This document shows, piece by piece, positions 10,161 through 20,315 of a stretch of 64,000 bases of DNA. The stretch lies in assembly GCF_001553605.1 (NCBI RefSeq), contig NZ_CP014229.1, positions 1,702,501 to 1,766,500 of the forward strand. Reading direction: 5' to 3'. The position numbers and the translations under genes were made by a program. The first letter of the stretch is position 1. Every line of letters starts with the position of its first letter. The notes under the pieces are model-generated. The model did no database searches. It saw only the letters and a program-made list of their open reading frames with translations, and had not been told where the DNA came from. Source of the DNA: Desulfovibrio fairfieldensis (GTDB lineage: Bacteria > Desulfobacterota > Desulfovibrionia > Desulfovibrionales > Desulfovibrionaceae).

Positions 10161-11035
10161 GGCACTATCCTGACCTCCGGCTCAAGCGCATAGCCGAAAC
10201 GTTGCCGCACAGCCTCTTTGGCTTCATGCAGCAGGGTCAAAGCCGCTTCCGCGCTGCCCCTGCCTTCATTGATCAAAAAATTGGCGTGCAAGGTTGAAAA
10301 GGCCATGCCGCCCAGCTTCTTTCCCTTGTAGCCGGTCAGTTCCAAAAGCTTTCCGGCGGGCATATCCTGTGCGGGATTTTTAAATACGCAACCCGCGCTC
10401 CAGGCCGTCACAGGTTGTTTAGACTTTTTCTCAAAAAAGTTGTGACGCATGCGTTTAGAGATGCCATCCCTTGCGTCTTCGGTCAAGCCAAAAGTGGCTT
10501 CAACTACCATGAATCCCTCTTTTTCTTCTGAAATGGAGAGCCTACGATAGCCGTATTGCAGTGCATCAACAGTGACCCGTTGCACTGCTTCATTGCTAAC
10601 TATCTGAATGGATTCGATATTTTTACATGTTTCCGTACCAAAGGAACCGGCGTTCATGGCCACGGCCCCCCCCACGCTGCCGGGTATGCCCACCAGCCCT
10701 TCCAGGCCGCTCAGGCCTTGTCCGGCGCAAAAACGCAACAGGCGCGGCAGGGGCACGCCCGCGCCGACCCGCACCAGAATTTTACCGTCCTTCTCGCCCG
10801 CGATTTCCGGCCCGCGCATAAAGCGCGGACGCAGCAACACCAGAGGCAGGTCACCGTCCCGGGCCAGAATGTTGCTGCCCGCGCCCAGGATCAGCGGACT
10901 GCCGCCCAGGGCGCGCAGCCGTTCGGGCAGAGCCGCCAGATCCGCCGCATCTTCCAGGACCAGCTCGGCAATGGCCGTGCCGCCCAGACGCAGGGTGGTC
11001 CGCTCCGCCAGGCTGGGGCGCATGACTTCACGCAT
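10145..11035 (-). CDS. murB: UDP-N-acetylenolpyruvoylglucosamine reductase MurB
   Basis: Reduces UDP-GlcNAc-enolpyruvate to UDP-MurNAc with NADPH and FAD. 296 residues, the short (type II) form. FAD-binding segment '[14 protein letters not shown]', then '[24 protein letters not shown]', catalytic-region 'SAGCVFKNP' and C-terminal 'HANFLIN'. The ATG at 11035 overlaps the murC end by 8 bp; a second ATG at 11023 is possible. The order murC-murB-ftsQ is the usual dcw order. Confidence 0.96.
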   Translation of the reverse strand: MREVMRPSLAERTTLRLGGTAIAELVLEDAADLAALPERLRALGGSPLILGAGSNILARDGDLPLVLLRPRFMRGPEIAGEKDGKILVRVGAGVPLPRLLRFCAGQGLSGLEGLVGIPGSVGGAVAMNAGSFGTETCKNIESIQIVSNEAVQRVTVDALQYGYRRLSISEEKEGFMVVEATFGLTEDARDGISKRMRHNFFEKKSKQPVTAWSAGCVFKNPAQDMPAGKLLELTGYKGKKLGGMAFSTLHANFLINEGRGSAEAALTLLHEAKEAVRQRFGYALEPEVRIVPCRLP

Positions 11036-12401
11036 GGCCGCGCCCCTCCAGCCAGGCCGGGCCGAGACGGGTGATGGAACCCGCGCCCAGGGTCAGCAGC
11101 ACGTCGCCGGGCCGCAGCACTTCCGGCAGGGCCTGGGCCAGGGCGTCCAGCGTCTGGAAATACCGTACCGGCGTGGTGGAAACCTGCTGCACGCCCTGCG
11201 CCAGGCTCTGGCCGGAAACGCCGGGAATGGGTTTTTCCGAAGCCGCGTAAATTTCGGTCAGCAGAACTTCATCCACCTGATCAAAGACCTTGCAGAACTC
11301 GCCGAAATGGGCCTGCGTACGGCTGAAGCGGTGCGGCTGAAAGGCCGCCACAATGCGCCTGCCGGGAAAAACCTGGCGGGCCGTGGCCAGGGTGGCCGCG
11401 ATTTCCGCCGGATGGTGGCCGTAATCGTCCACCACGGTCACGCCGTCCTTTTCGCCCTTGAACTCAAAACGCCGTCCCACGCCCCCGAAACCGCCCAGGC
11501 CCTGGGCGCAGCGTTCAAAAGCGATGTCCGCCTCCATGGCCGCGCCAATGGCGGCCAAGGCGTTCAGGATATTGTGGCGGCCCGGCTGGGGCAGGCTCAC
11601 TTCGCCCAGTTTTTCGTCTTCGCGCCAGACCTCGAAGCGGCTGCGCAGCCCGCTTTCCAAGGGCACGGCGCGCAGATGGTTGTCCGCCGCGAAGCCGTAG
11701 GTCAGCACCGGACGCTTGACGCGCGGCAACAGGGCGCGCACGCCCGGGTCGTCGCCGCAGACCACATTGATGCCGTAGAAAGGCACATTGTTCATGAACC
11801 GCACAAAGGCCGCGTCAATGGCCTCGCGGCTTTTGTAGTGGTCCAGATGATCCTCGTCCACATTGGTGACCACATTGATGATGGGCAGCAGGCAGAGAAA
11901 GGAGCCGTCGGATTCGTCGGCCTCGGCGATAAGGTAGTCGCCGTGGCCCAGATGGGCATTGGTGCCGTAGACGTTGAGGCGGCCGCCGATGATCACTGTG
12001 GGGTCCAACCCGGCGGTGTCGAAGATGGAGGCGGTCAGCGAGGTGGTGGTGGTCTTGCCGTGGGTGCCCGCAATGGCTATGCCCTGGCGCAGGCGCATGA
12101 GTTCGGCCAGCATTTCGGCGCGCGGGATGATGGCGATGTTCCTGCGGCGGCCTTCCACCAGTTCGGGATTGTCGTCGCCGATGGCCGTGGATTTGACCAG
12201 CACCTGCACGTCGCCCACGTTTTCGGCGGCATGGCCCACGGCCACGCGCGCGCCCAGCTCGCGCAGATGCCTGACCACCGCCGAATCGCTCAGATCCGAA
12301 CCGGAAATCTCGTAGCCCTGATTGAGCAGCACCTCGGCAATGCCGCTCATGCCCGCGCCGCCGATGCCCACCATGTGAATGTGCCGGATTTTGCTGTTCA
12401 T
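11028..12401 (-). CDS. murC: UDP-N-acetylmuramate--L-alanine ligase MurC
   Basis: Adds L-Ala to UDP-MurNAc. 457 residues. N-terminal '[18 protein letters not shown]', ATP loop '[13 protein letters not shown]', central '[10 protein letters not shown]', and C-terminal '[13 protein letters not shown]' are all MurC signatures. The ATG at 12401 has an AAAGG site. The gap to murG (179 bp) is not a tight junction as elsewhere in the cluster; it is occupied by a family A inverted repeat. Confidence 0.97.
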   Translation of the reverse strand: MNSKIRHIHMVGIGGAGMSGIAEVLLNQGYEISGSDLSDSAVVRHLRELGARVAVGHAAENVGDVQVLVKSTAIGDDNPELVEGRRRNIAIIPRAEMLAELMRLRQGIAIAGTHGKTTTTSLTASIFDTAGLDPTVIIGGRLNVYGTNAHLGHGDYLIAEADESDGSFLCLLPIINVVTNVDEDHLDHYKSREAIDAAFVRFMNNVPFYGINVVCGDDPGVRALLPRVKRPVLTYGFAADNHLRAVPLESGLRSRFEVWREDEKLGEVSLPQPGRHNILNALAAIGAAMEADIAFERCAQGLGGFGGVGRRFEFKGEKDGVTVVDDYGHHPAEIAATLATARQVFPGRRIVAAFQPHRFSRTQAHFGEFCKVFDQVDEVLLTEIYAASEKPIPGVSGQSLAQGVQQVSTTPVRYFQTLDALAQALPEVLRPGDVLLTLGAGSITRLGPAWLEGRGHA

Positions 12402-12492
12402 ATCTCAAACCTTTAGAAAAAATCTAGATATTTTGCGGAGATGCCTCCGCCTTCAAATGAAGCAAATTCACCTTGCGATACGGTATGCTCTC

Positions 12493-12581
12493 GGGAAACG
12501 CCGATTGATGAACATTTTTGTTCTCTGCCGAGCAGGACGAACCGCGAGCGGAGGACGAAAAGCCCATTAATCAGCGTTCCC
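12493..12581. repeat. Family A inverted repeat (short copy) between murG and murC
   Basis: The outer arms are GGGAAACGCCGATTGATG at 12493 and CATTAATCAGCGTTCCC ending at 12581; they pair with few mismatches. The inner 'TTTTGTTCTCTGCC' matches other family A copies, but the central core is shortened (about 90 bp in total). The right end coincides with the TAG stop of murG, so the element begins exactly at the 3' end of that gene. Confidence 0.7.
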
Positions 12582-13657
12582 TAAGCTCGTCCGGCGGCCA
12601 CCTCGGCCAACACATCGGCCACCCGCGCGGCGGCGTCGGGCCGGGCCGCGTCCAGCGCCGCGCGGGACATGCGCGCGCGGCCTTCGCTATCGGCCAGCAT
12701 CCGCGGCAGCACGCGCTCCAGATCCTTGTCCCGCAACTCCCCTTCCGGCACCAGCAGGGCCGCGCCCGCCTTTTCCAGCACCTGGGCGTTGCGGGTCTGA
12801 TGGTCGTGGACGGCATGGGGAAAAGGCACCAGCACAGCGGGCAGACCGGCGGCGCAGAGTTCGGCCACAGTGCTGGCTCCGGAACGGCACAACGCCAGAT
12901 CCGCCCAGGCATAGGCCTCGGCCATGTCGTCAACAAAAGCCGTCACGCAGGCCGGATCATACCCGGCCTGGGCATAGGCCGCGCGCGTGGCGTCCTCATC
13001 CTTGAGGCCGCTCTGGTGGCGGATTTCCACTCCGGCCTCCCGCAGTGCGGGCAGAATTTCCGGCAAAAAGGCATTCAGGGCGCGCGCGCCCTGGGAGCCG
13101 CCCATGACCAGCAGCCGCCGCGTCCGCCGTTCTCGGGGCCGACGCCCCACCTCGCTCACGGCCCGGCGTACCGGATTGCCGGTGAGCACGCTTTTCTCCG
13201 GCGCAAAGCCCCTGGTGCCGGGCAGGGACAGGCAGATCACCCTTGCCAGGCGGGCCAGCGTGCGGTTGCTGGTTCCGGCCACGGCATTCTGTTCGTGCAG
13301 GATGCCGGGAATGCCCTGAAGACGGGCCGCCAGCATGGGCGCAAAGGCCGCGTAGCCGCCGAAACCGGCCACGGCCTGCGGCCTGAAACGACGCACAATG
13401 CCGAGAGCCTTCCAGACCGCCAGGGTCATGCGCGCGCCCGCGCCCACGGCCCGCAGTCCACGGCCCAGAAAGCCGCGCACCGGCAGCCCGGCAAAGGGAA
13501 TCCCGGCCTGGGCGGCCAGACGCTGCTCGGGCCCATAGAGCGAACCCACGAACAGCAGGTCCGCGCGCGGATTCCGCCGCCGGATTTCCTCGGCCACGGC
13601 CAGGGCAGGAAAGATGTGGCCGCCGGTGCCCCCGGTGGTCAGGAGGATTTTGTCCAC
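12581..13657 (-). CDS. murG: MurG, lipid II synthase
   Basis: A peripheral membrane glycosyltransferase that adds GlcNAc to lipid I. 358 residues from a GTG start at 13657, overlapping ftsW by 19 bp. The N-terminal 'TTGGTGGHIFPALAVAEE' loop, 'GFGGYAAFAP', 'HEQNAVAGTSNR' and the UDP-GlcNAc site 'CRSGASTVAELCAAGLPAVL' are all visible. The TAG stop is followed at once by the shortened family A repeat. Confidence 0.97.
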   Translation of the reverse strand: MDKILLTTGGTGGHIFPALAVAEEIRRRNPRADLLFVGSLYGPEQRLAAQAGIPFAGLPVRGFLGRGLRAVGAGARMTLAVWKALGIVRRFRPQAVAGFGGYAAFAPMLAARLQGIPGILHEQNAVAGTSNRTLARLARVICLSLPGTRGFAPEKSVLTGNPVRRAVSEVGRRPRERRTRRLLVMGGSQGARALNAFLPEILPALREAGVEIRHQSGLKDEDATRAAYAQAGYDPACVTAFVDDMAEAYAWADLALCRSGASTVAELCAAGLPAVLVPFPHAVHDHQTRNAQVLEKAGAALLVPEGELRDKDLERVLPRMLADSEGRARMSRAALDAARPDAAARVADVLAEVAAGRA

Positions 13658-14814
13658 GAGTCGGCCGTCCTTGAAAAGTTCATGAGCAGGCCCACGCAGA
13701 GCATGGTAGCCAGCAGGTTACTGCCGCCGTAACTCATCAGCGGCATGGGCACGCCCTTGGGCGGGGCCACGCCCATGACCACGGCCAGATTCATCACCGC
13801 GCCCATGACCAGAATGGTGGTGATGCCGAAGGCCGTGAAGCGGTCGCGCAGATTGTGTTGTCCCATGATGATCTTGTAGCAGCGCCAGAACAGCAGGGCA
13901 AAAAGGATCATGACCACGGTCACGCCCACAAAGCCCATCTCCTCGGCCAGCACGGCCATGATGAAGTCGTTGTGCGCTTCGGGCAGATAGAACATCTTCT
14001 GTTTGCTGGCCCCTACGCCCACGCCGAAAAAGCTGCCCGAGCCGATGGCCAGCAGGGACTGCACCAACTGGTAGCCCGTATTGTGGGCGTCCTGGAAGGG
14101 ATCCAGAAAAGCCAGCAGGCGGCGCAGCCGGTAGGGAGAGGCAATGGCCAGGGCCATGGCTCCGGCGCAGGCCAGGGCCAGGGAGAAAAAGAGATAGATG
14201 AAGCGGGTGCCCCCGGCCACGCACATGAAAAAGAGAATCCCGGCCAGGACAACGGCGCTGCCGAAATCCGGCTGCAGGAGAAGCAGGAAACAGAACAGGC
14301 CGGTCACCGCGAAAGGCGGAATGACGCCCCGGCTGAACGTTTTGATCAGCTCCTGCTTGGAGCTCATGAAATAGGCCAGATAGAGCGCCAGGGCGATTTT
14401 CACGAATTCCATGGGCTGCACGGAAACGGGACCCAGCGGAATCCAGCGCTTGGCGCCGTTGATGGCCGGGGCAAAGGGCGACAGGGTGATCAGCAAAAGC
14501 AGCAGCGAGAAAAACAGGGCCGGATACTGCAATTTGTACAACCACTCGCGCGGCAGCAGAGCCGCGCCCCAGAGGGCCACGCCGCCGCCCGCGGCAAAGA
14601 GCAGCTGACGCTTGAAAAAGTAGTATTTGTCGCCGTTGACCTGCTCGGCCACAATGCCGCTGGCAGAGAGCACCATGACCAGACCGATGGCTAGGATGGT
14701 CAGCATGATGGTGAACAGCCACCAGTCAAAGGGGGTGCCGGGACCCTTTTCCGTAGCCCTGGCAAAGGCGCTGCGGGTTTTGCTCTTCTTGGTTTCGGTA
14801 AAACTGTTTTTCAT
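13639..14814 (-). CDS. ftsW: FtsW, septal peptidoglycan polymerase
   Basis: A SEDS-family polytopic membrane protein that polymerises lipid II together with FtsI. 391 residues with about ten hydrophobic segments. Family marks include 'INGAKRWIPLGPVSVQPMEF', 'GYQLVQSLLAIGSGSFFGVG', 'LPEAHNDFI' and 'GVAPPKGVPMPLMSYGGSN'. The ATG at 14814 overlaps the murD stop in an ATGA. Confidence 0.96.
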   Translation of the reverse strand: MKNSFTETKKSKTRSAFARATEKGPGTPFDWWLFTIMLTILAIGLVMVLSASGIVAEQVNGDKYYFFKRQLLFAAGGGVALWGAALLPREWLYKLQYPALFFSLLLLLITLSPFAPAINGAKRWIPLGPVSVQPMEFVKIALALYLAYFMSSKQELIKTFSRGVIPPFAVTGLFCFLLLLQPDFGSAVVLAGILFFMCVAGGTRFIYLFFSLALACAGAMALAIASPYRLRRLLAFLDPFQDAHNTGYQLVQSLLAIGSGSFFGVGVGASKQKMFYLPEAHNDFIMAVLAEEMGFVGVTVVMILFALLFWRCYKIIMGQHNLRDRFTAFGITTILVMGAVMNLAVVMGVAPPKGVPMPLMSYGGSNLLATMLCVGLLMNFSRTADSWTKSS

Positions 14815-16121
14815 GCCAGTTTGCTCACAATGCGTTTGAAATCGTCGCCACGAGCCATGTAATTGTCGTAAAGGTCAAAACTGGAGGTGGCCGGAGCCAG
14901 CAGCACCACGTCGCCCTCTTGGGCGGACGCGGCCAGGGCGCGCACGGCCTCTTCCAGAACCGGATGCCAGCTTATGGGCGCAAGGCCCTGCCAGGCTGTT
15001 TCAAAGTATTCGCGGCTCGCGCCGAACAGGGCCACTTCCCTGACCCGCTCCCTGATCAGGCCGCCCAGGGCCGCCAGATCGCCGCCCTTGAACTTGCCGC
15101 CGCAGAGCAGCCGCAACGGCCGGTCAAAAGCCTGCAACGCCACCTTGAGGGACGAAACCGTGGTGCACTTGGAATCATTGACATAGAGCACGCCGCAACG
15201 CTCGCGCACCAGCTCCAGACGGTGCGGCAAAGGCTTGAAGCGGGCCACGGCGCGGGCGGCATTGGCTTCGCTGACGCCGAAAAAGCGGCAAGCCTGCCAG
15301 GCCGCCTCCTCATTAAATTTGTTGTGCGCGCCCGGCAAGCCGCCTTGCGGAAAACGCTCGCTCTCGCGCACCCAGACCCGTCGGGCCCTGAGATTGAACC
15401 CCTGCGCCGGGCCATGCAGATCCGCGCCCAGTACGGCCAGGTCGCCCTCATCCTGGCAACGGAACAGACGGAATTTGGCTTCCGTGTATTCGGCCATGTC
15501 CTTGTGATAATCCAGGTGATTGGGCGTAATGTTCAGAAGTACACCCGCGCGCGGGCAGAAGGTGGAGCAGGCCTGGAGCTGGAAGCTGGAAATCTCCAGC
15601 ACCAGCACGTCGGCCTTGCGGCCGGAGAGCACGTATTCCGAAAGGGGCGTGCCGATATTGCCGCCCAGAAAAACCGTATAGCCCTGCGCCTGGAGCATGG
15701 CGGCGGCCAGGGAAGCCGTGGTGGTCTTGCCGCTGGTGCCGGTGACGGCCAGCACGGGCTCGTCGTCCAGATAGCGCCAGGCCAGTTCCATTTCCGCCAG
15801 CACTTCCGGAGCTCCCGGCCGCGTGACGTCGCCCAGGTATCGGGCCAGCTTCGCCACGGGCATGCCGGGGCTGGGCACCACAAAGGCCGCGTGTTCGAAC
15901 TGTTCCGGGCTGTGCTCGCCCAACCGCACGTCCACGCCCAGCTTGCGCAGGGCGGCGGCCTGTTCCGTCGAAAGCGCGTCGGCGTTGCGGTCCAGCAGGC
16001 GCACGCGCGCGCCCTCCCGGCTCAAAAGCCGCGCCGCGGCCAGGCCGGAACGTCCGGCCCCCACAACCACCGCCAATTCGCCGATCTGAATGCGTCTGCC
16101 GCGCGTCTTTTCCAGAGCCAT
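14811..16121 (-). CDS. murD: UDP-N-acetylmuramoylalanine--D-glutamate ligase MurD
   Basis: Adds D-Glu to UDP-MurNAc-L-Ala. 436 residues; the ATG at 16121 follows GAGGAAAAAG. Seen: N-terminal Rossmann segment 'VVGAGRSGLAAARLLSREG', ATP loop 'VTGTSGKTTTASLAA', 'LEISSFQLQ', 'NITPNHLDYH' and 'VNDSKCTTVSSLKVAL'. It is separated from mraY by a 164-bp gap that is almost entirely one family A repeat. Confidence 0.97.
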   Translation of the reverse strand: MALEKTRGRRIQIGELAVVVGAGRSGLAAARLLSREGARVRLLDRNADALSTEQAAALRKLGVDVRLGEHSPEQFEHAAFVVPSPGMPVAKLARYLGDVTRPGAPEVLAEMELAWRYLDDEPVLAVTGTSGKTTTASLAAAMLQAQGYTVFLGGNIGTPLSEYVLSGRKADVLVLEISSFQLQACSTFCPRAGVLLNITPNHLDYHKDMAEYTEAKFRLFRCQDEGDLAVLGADLHGPAQGFNLRARRVWVRESERFPQGGLPGAHNKFNEEAAWQACRFFGVSEANAARAVARFKPLPHRLELVRERCGVLYVNDSKCTTVSSLKVALQAFDRPLRLLCGGKFKGGDLAALGGLIRERVREVALFGASREYFETAWQGLAPISWHPVLEEAVRALAASAQEGDVVLLAPATSSFDLYDNYMARGDDFKRIVSKLA

Positions 16122-16141
16122 GACTTTTTCCTCGCAGTACC

Positions 16142-16287
16142 AAGGGCTGTTTCCAAATGAGGATTTTCATTCTCTGCCAAGGAAAACGAGTCCTGGGCGG
16201 AGGGAGTATATTCAAATATATTCGACCGCCGCACGGGACGAGTCTGACGCAGGCAGAGGGCGAAAGGACAATTTGGAAACAGTCCTT
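16142..16287. repeat. Family A inverted repeat between mraY and murD
   Basis: Outer arms AAGGGCTGTTTCCAAAT (16142-16158) and ATTTGGAAACAGTCCTT (16271-16287) pair with one mismatch. The core includes 'TTCTCTGCCAAGGA', 'GGAGGGAGTATATTCAAATA' and 'GGCAGAGGGCGAAAGGACA', shared with the copy at 51738. The right end merges with the TAA stop of mraY. It is a 146-bp, nearly self-complementary unit. Confidence 0.8.
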
Positions 16288-17362
16288 ACCGCAGTTTCAG
16301 AACCGACAATGCCACCAGTCCCAGCAAAATGGACGTAATCCAGAACCTGATGATGATCTTGGATTCCGGCACGCCCTTGAGTTCAAAATGATGGTGCAGA
16401 GGGGCCATGCGAAAAATGCGTTTGCCGCCCGTCCAGCGGAAGTAGCCCACCTGCAGAATCACGGAAAGGGTTTCGGCCACGAACAGGCCGCCCACCACGG
16501 CCAGGACCAGTTCCTGCTTGCAGAGCAGGGCCAGGTAGCCCAACACGCCGCCGATGGAAAGCGAACCTACGTCGCCCATGAAGACCTGGGCCGGATAGGC
16601 GTTGAACCACAGAAAGCCCAGACCCGCGCCCACCAGGGCCGCGCAGAAGACCGTCACCTCGCCTACGCCGGGCATGTAGGGCACCAGCAGATAGCCGGAA
16701 AAACGCGCGTTGCCCGTGATGTAGATGAAAATGGAAAAAACCAGGCAGGCCACAATGGAGGGGCCGATGGCCAGGCCGTCCAGACCGTCGGTGAGGTTCA
16801 CGGCATTGGAGGCCGCCACCATCACGAAAATGCCGAAAGGCACATAAAACCAGCCCAGGTCCGGCGTCCATTCCTTGAAAAAGGGAATGATCAGCTTGCT
16901 GCTGTAGGAAGGATTGTCGGCCAGCAGCCACATGGCCACAAAAGCCACCAGAATCTGGCCGCCGAATTTGGCCTTGGCGGAAATGCCCTTGTTCTTGTGG
17001 TGGCGCAGCTTGGAAAGATCGTCCCAGAGGCCCACGAGCCCGAAGCCCGCGAAAACGAAAAAGGTCTGCCAGATATAGGGATTGGTCAGGTCGGCCCAGA
17101 GCAGCAGGCTGACGCCCAGCGTGAAAAGCATGAGCAGGCCGCCCATGGTCGGCGTACCGGCCTTGGCCGCATGCGCCGCCACATCCTCATGGATGTACTG
17201 ACCGCATTTCAGACGTCGCAGCCAGGCGATGAAACGCGGCCCGATGAGGATGGAAAGCAGCAGAGCCGTAATCAGGGCCGCCATGGAGCGGAAGGTGATG
17301 TAGCGGAAGACGTTGAACAGCGTCCATTCCGAAGCGAGAGGGGCCAGAAAATTATAAAACAT
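16286..17362 (-). CDS. mraY: Phospho-MurNAc-pentapeptide transferase MraY
   Basis: An integral membrane enzyme making lipid I from undecaprenyl phosphate and UDP-MurNAc-pentapeptide. 358 residues, about ten transmembrane helices. Motifs: '[16 protein letters not shown]', the catalytic Asp segment '[13 protein letters not shown]', '[15 protein letters not shown]' and '[10 protein letters not shown]'. The ATG at 17362 overlaps murF by 11 bp. Confidence 0.97.
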   Translation of the reverse strand: MFYNFLAPLASEWTLFNVFRYITFRSMAALITALLLSILIGPRFIAWLRRLKCGQYIHEDVAAHAAKAGTPTMGGLLMLFTLGVSLLLWADLTNPYIWQTFFVFAGFGLVGLWDDLSKLRHHKNKGISAKAKFGGQILVAFVAMWLLADNPSYSSKLIIPFFKEWTPDLGWFYVPFGIFVMVAASNAVNLTDGLDGLAIGPSIVACLVFSIFIYITGNARFSGYLLVPYMPGVGEVTVFCAALVGAGLGFLWFNAYPAQVFMGDVGSLSIGGVLGYLALLCKQELVLAVVGGLFVAETLSVILQVGYFRWTGGKRIFRMAPLHHHFELKGVPESKIIIRFWITSILLGLVALSVLKLR

Positions 17363-18824
17363 GCCCGCTCTCCCCTGTCTTGCGTCCCCGCGCTTCCGTT
17401 GCCGCCATGGTTGTCATCCCTTCCCGAAATGCCGTCAGCAAAGTTTCCAGCCGGTTGAAATGCGATCCCTTGAAAAACAGCAGGCCGCCGCGCTTTCCGT
17501 CCAGCTTGCGCTCCGCAAGCTCCCGCCAGGCCGCCATAAAACTCTCGGGCCCGTCCACCGGCAACCAGGGGCCGTCATAGCCCCCGCGCGCGAGCCCGGC
17601 GCGCACCTCGTCCGCGTGTCCGCCCTTCCAGAACACGGCCGCCGGTCCGAGATCGGCCAGCAGCCTCCCCAGTTCCTCGTGCATGGCTTCGGCCACCGCC
17701 CCCAGCTCGCCCATTTCGCCCAGCACGGGCACAAAGACCCGGCCGCGGGCCTGCCCGGCCGCGGTCTCCAACATGCGCCGCATGGACAGGGGATTGGCGT
17801 TGTAGGTATCGTCAATGATCTCCCACGCGCCCACACGCTCACGGTTGAAGCGCTGGGGCGGCAACTGGGCCCTGCCGAGCCCCTCGGCTATTTCCGCCGG
17901 GCTCAGACCCAGCAGATGCGCGGCCGCCGCCACGGCAATGCTGTTTTCCGCGCCGTAGGCACCCTGAAAAGGAGTGACCGCGTCGCAGCGCACGCCGTCC
18001 AGCCAGAGCCGGTACAGGCCGCGGGTCGCGTCCTCCCCGCCCGCTTCGGTCGCGGGGCCAACATAGTCCGCGCGGTATTCGACCTCATGCGCTCCAGCGC
18101 TGAAAAAACGCAGTTTCGCGCCCGTGGCCCCGGCCTCGCGCACCAGGTCCGGATAGTCGGCGCTGACCAGGCCCAGGCCGCCCTGAGCCAGATGGGCCAG
18201 CAGCCGCGCCTTGTGCCAGGCCACGCCCCTGTCGCCCAGGCCTTCGGTGTGACCGGGGCCCACATTGAGAATCAGGCCCAGATCCGGGCGAATCACCGGG
18301 GCCAGTTCGTCCATGTCGCCCGCATGGCTGATGCCCGCCTCAATGACCCAGAAATCTTCATCCCCGTCCGTGTTCAGCACGGTGCAGGGCATGCCGATCT
18401 GATTGTTGTGGTTCAGGGCGTTGCGCGCGGTTTTGCCGCGCACGGCCAGTACCTGGGCCAGGGCTTCCTTGAGCGAGGTTTTACCCGCCGTGCCCGTGAC
18501 GCCCACCACCTTGGCCCTGGTTTTGCCGCGCCAGAGCGCCGCCAGGCTGCCCAGAGCCCTGACTGTATCTTCCACCAGCAGCACGGGCGCAGCCACATCC
18601 AGCAAAGGCCGCGAGGCCAGCACCGCCGCCGCGCCCTGCTCCACGGCCCTGGCCGCGAAATCATGCCCGTCCGCCCGTTCGCCCGGCACGCAGACAAAGA
18701 GCGCGCCGGGACGGGCCTCACGGCTGTCCGTAACCACGCACGTCGCCATTGTCTCTCCGTTCCGATCGCCGGGGGGAGACATCAGGCCCAAATGTGCCGC
18801 CATTTCCGTAGTGCTCAAGCGCAA
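17352..18824 (-). CDS. murF: UDP-MurNAc-tripeptide--D-Ala-D-Ala ligase MurF
   Basis: Adds D-Ala-D-Ala to the tripeptide precursor. About 490 residues. Seen: '[20 protein letters not shown]', ATP loop '[15 protein letters not shown]', 'NHNNQIGMP', '[13 protein letters not shown]' and '[16 protein letters not shown]'. The likely start is a TTG at 18824, 8 bases after GGGAG and inside the end of murE. A TTG at 18818 (overlapping the murE stop as TTGA) and an ATG at 18803 are alternatives. The TTG start aligns best with the family N-terminus. Confidence 0.95.
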   Translation of the reverse strand: MRLSTTEMAAHLGLMSPPGDRNGETMATCVVTDSREARPGALFVCVPGERADGHDFAARAVEQGAAAVLASRPLLDVAAPVLLVEDTVRALGSLAALWRGKTRAKVVGVTGTAGKTSLKEALAQVLAVRGKTARNALNHNNQIGMPCTVLNTDGDEDFWVIEAGISHAGDMDELAPVIRPDLGLILNVGPGHTEGLGDRGVAWHKARLLAHLAQGGLGLVSADYPDLVREAGATGAKLRFFSAGAHEVEYRADYVGPATEAGGEDATRGLYRLWLDGVRCDAVTPFQGAYGAENSIAVAAAAHLLGLSPAEIAEGLGRAQLPPQRFNRERVGAWEIIDDTYNANPLSMRRMLETAAGQARGRVFVPVLGEMGELGAVAEAMHEELGRLLADLGPAAVFWKGGHADEVRAGLARGGYDGPWLPVDGPESFMAAWRELAERKLDGKRGGLLFFKGSHFNRLETLLTAFREGMTTMAATEARGRKTGESGHVL

Positions 18825-20281
18825 TGCAGCAACTCCCGCACCACTTCCTGATCGCTGTAGTGATGCTTGACACCCTGGATGATCTGATAATCCTCATGGC
18901 CCTTGCCGGCGATCAGCAGGGCATCGTCCTTGCCCAGCATGTCCAGGGCCCTGGCCGTGGCCGCGTGACGGTCCACCTCCACCAGCACTTCACGCGCCTC
19001 CTTGAGGCCCGGCAGCACGTCCCGCAGAATGGCCTCCGGCTCCTCGAAGCGCGGATTGTCCGAGGTCAGCACGGCCACGTCCGCATAGCGCGCCACAGCC
19101 TCGCCCATGAGCGGGCGCTTGGTTCTGTCGCGGTTGCCGCCGCAGCCGAAGACCGTGATAATCCGCTTGAAGCCCGCGCCGCGCAGAGCCTTGAGCACAT
19201 TGACCAAGGCGTCCGGAGTGTGGGCGTAATCCACAAAAACGTTCAGGCCTTGGGAATTTTCCACCCGCTCCAGCCTGCCGCAGACACCGGTAAAGCTCTC
19301 TAGGGCCTTGAACTGCCCGGGGTCCAGACCCGTTTCCAGAGCCAGGGCCTGCACGGTCAGCAGGTTGGAGGCGTTGAACGCGCCCACCAGGGGCGAGCGC
19401 AGTTCCCAGGTCCGGCCTTCCAGATGCATGCGCAGACGGCAGCCCTCGGTCCCGGCGGACAACAGTTCGCCCCAGAGGTGCCGCCGCCTGGGGGGACCCT
19501 GTTGCAGGCCGAAGGACAGGGCCCGCGGGCAAAGCTCCAGCAGGCGGCGGCCCCAAGGGTCGTCGGCGTTGACGGCCATGACCTTTTCCGCCCTGGGCAG
19601 CTCCAGAAACAGCCTGGCCTTGGTCTTGAAATAGTTTTCCATGTCCTTATGGAAATCAAGATGATCCTGGGTCAGGTTGGTAAAGGCCGCGCCCGCGAAG
19701 GGCACGCCGCAGACCCGCTGCTGGTCGATGGCGTGGGAAGAGACTTCCATCACGGCCACGTCCACGCCCGCCGCCTCCATTTGGGCCAGCATGGAATGCA
19801 CGCGCAGGGGATCCGGCGTGGTCAGGGGCGCGGCTTCACTGTGGCCCGGCCAACGGTAGCTCACCGTGCCCAGCACGCCCACCTTGTGCCCGGCGTCCGT
19901 GAACAGGCGTTCCAGCAGATAGGTGCTGGTGGTCTTGCCGTTGGTGCCGGTGACGCCCAGAATCTTGACGCGCGACACATCCGTGCGCCAGCGGGCCTCG
20001 GCCAGACGCCAGAGGGCCTCGCGCGGATCTTCATGATAGACCACGCGGCAGCCTTCGGCCCGGACGGACGCCTGAAGCGCGGCATCCTCCGGCCCGCCGG
20101 GGCGGCAGACCACCACGGCGGCCCCGGCCTCCACGGCGGCGGGAATGAAACGCGCTCCGTCCTCATTGACGCCGGGCACGGCCACAAATATGTCGCCCTG
20201 CCCCACGACGCGTGAATCCGAACGCACTTCCACGCCGCCGCAACGGCATGTCTCCAGAAGAGCCGCAAAATCCCGCTGCAT
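18815..20281 (-). CDS. murE: UDP-MurNAc-tripeptide synthetase MurE
   Basis: Adds the third stem residue. 488 residues; the ATG at 20281 follows GAGGTAAG. ATP loop 'GVTGTNGKTTSTYLLE', 'EVSSHAIDQQRV', 'NLTQDHLDFHKDMENYF' and 'VDYAHTPDALVNVL' are present. The 'DNPRFEEP' motif marks the meso-diaminopimelate-adding type, so the wall is expected to be of the Gram-negative DAP type. It lies 34 bp after ftsI and overlaps murF by 10 bp. Confidence 0.97.
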   Translation of the reverse strand: MQRDFAALLETCRCGGVEVRSDSRVVGQGDIFVAVPGVNEDGARFIPAAVEAGAAVVVCRPGGPEDAALQASVRAEGCRVVYHEDPREALWRLAEARWRTDVSRVKILGVTGTNGKTTSTYLLERLFTDAGHKVGVLGTVSYRWPGHSEAAPLTTPDPLRVHSMLAQMEAAGVDVAVMEVSSHAIDQQRVCGVPFAGAAFTNLTQDHLDFHKDMENYFKTKARLFLELPRAEKVMAVNADDPWGRRLLELCPRALSFGLQQGPPRRRHLWGELLSAGTEGCRLRMHLEGRTWELRSPLVGAFNASNLLTVQALALETGLDPGQFKALESFTGVCGRLERVENSQGLNVFVDYAHTPDALVNVLKALRGAGFKRIITVFGCGGNRDRTKRPLMGEAVARYADVAVLTSDNPRFEEPEAILRDVLPGLKEAREVLVEVDRHAATARALDMLGKDDALLIAGKGHEDYQIIQGVKHHYSDQEVVRELLHCA

Positions 20282-20315
20282 GCTTACCTCGTTATCCTTG
20301 CCGAAGACGACAGCT

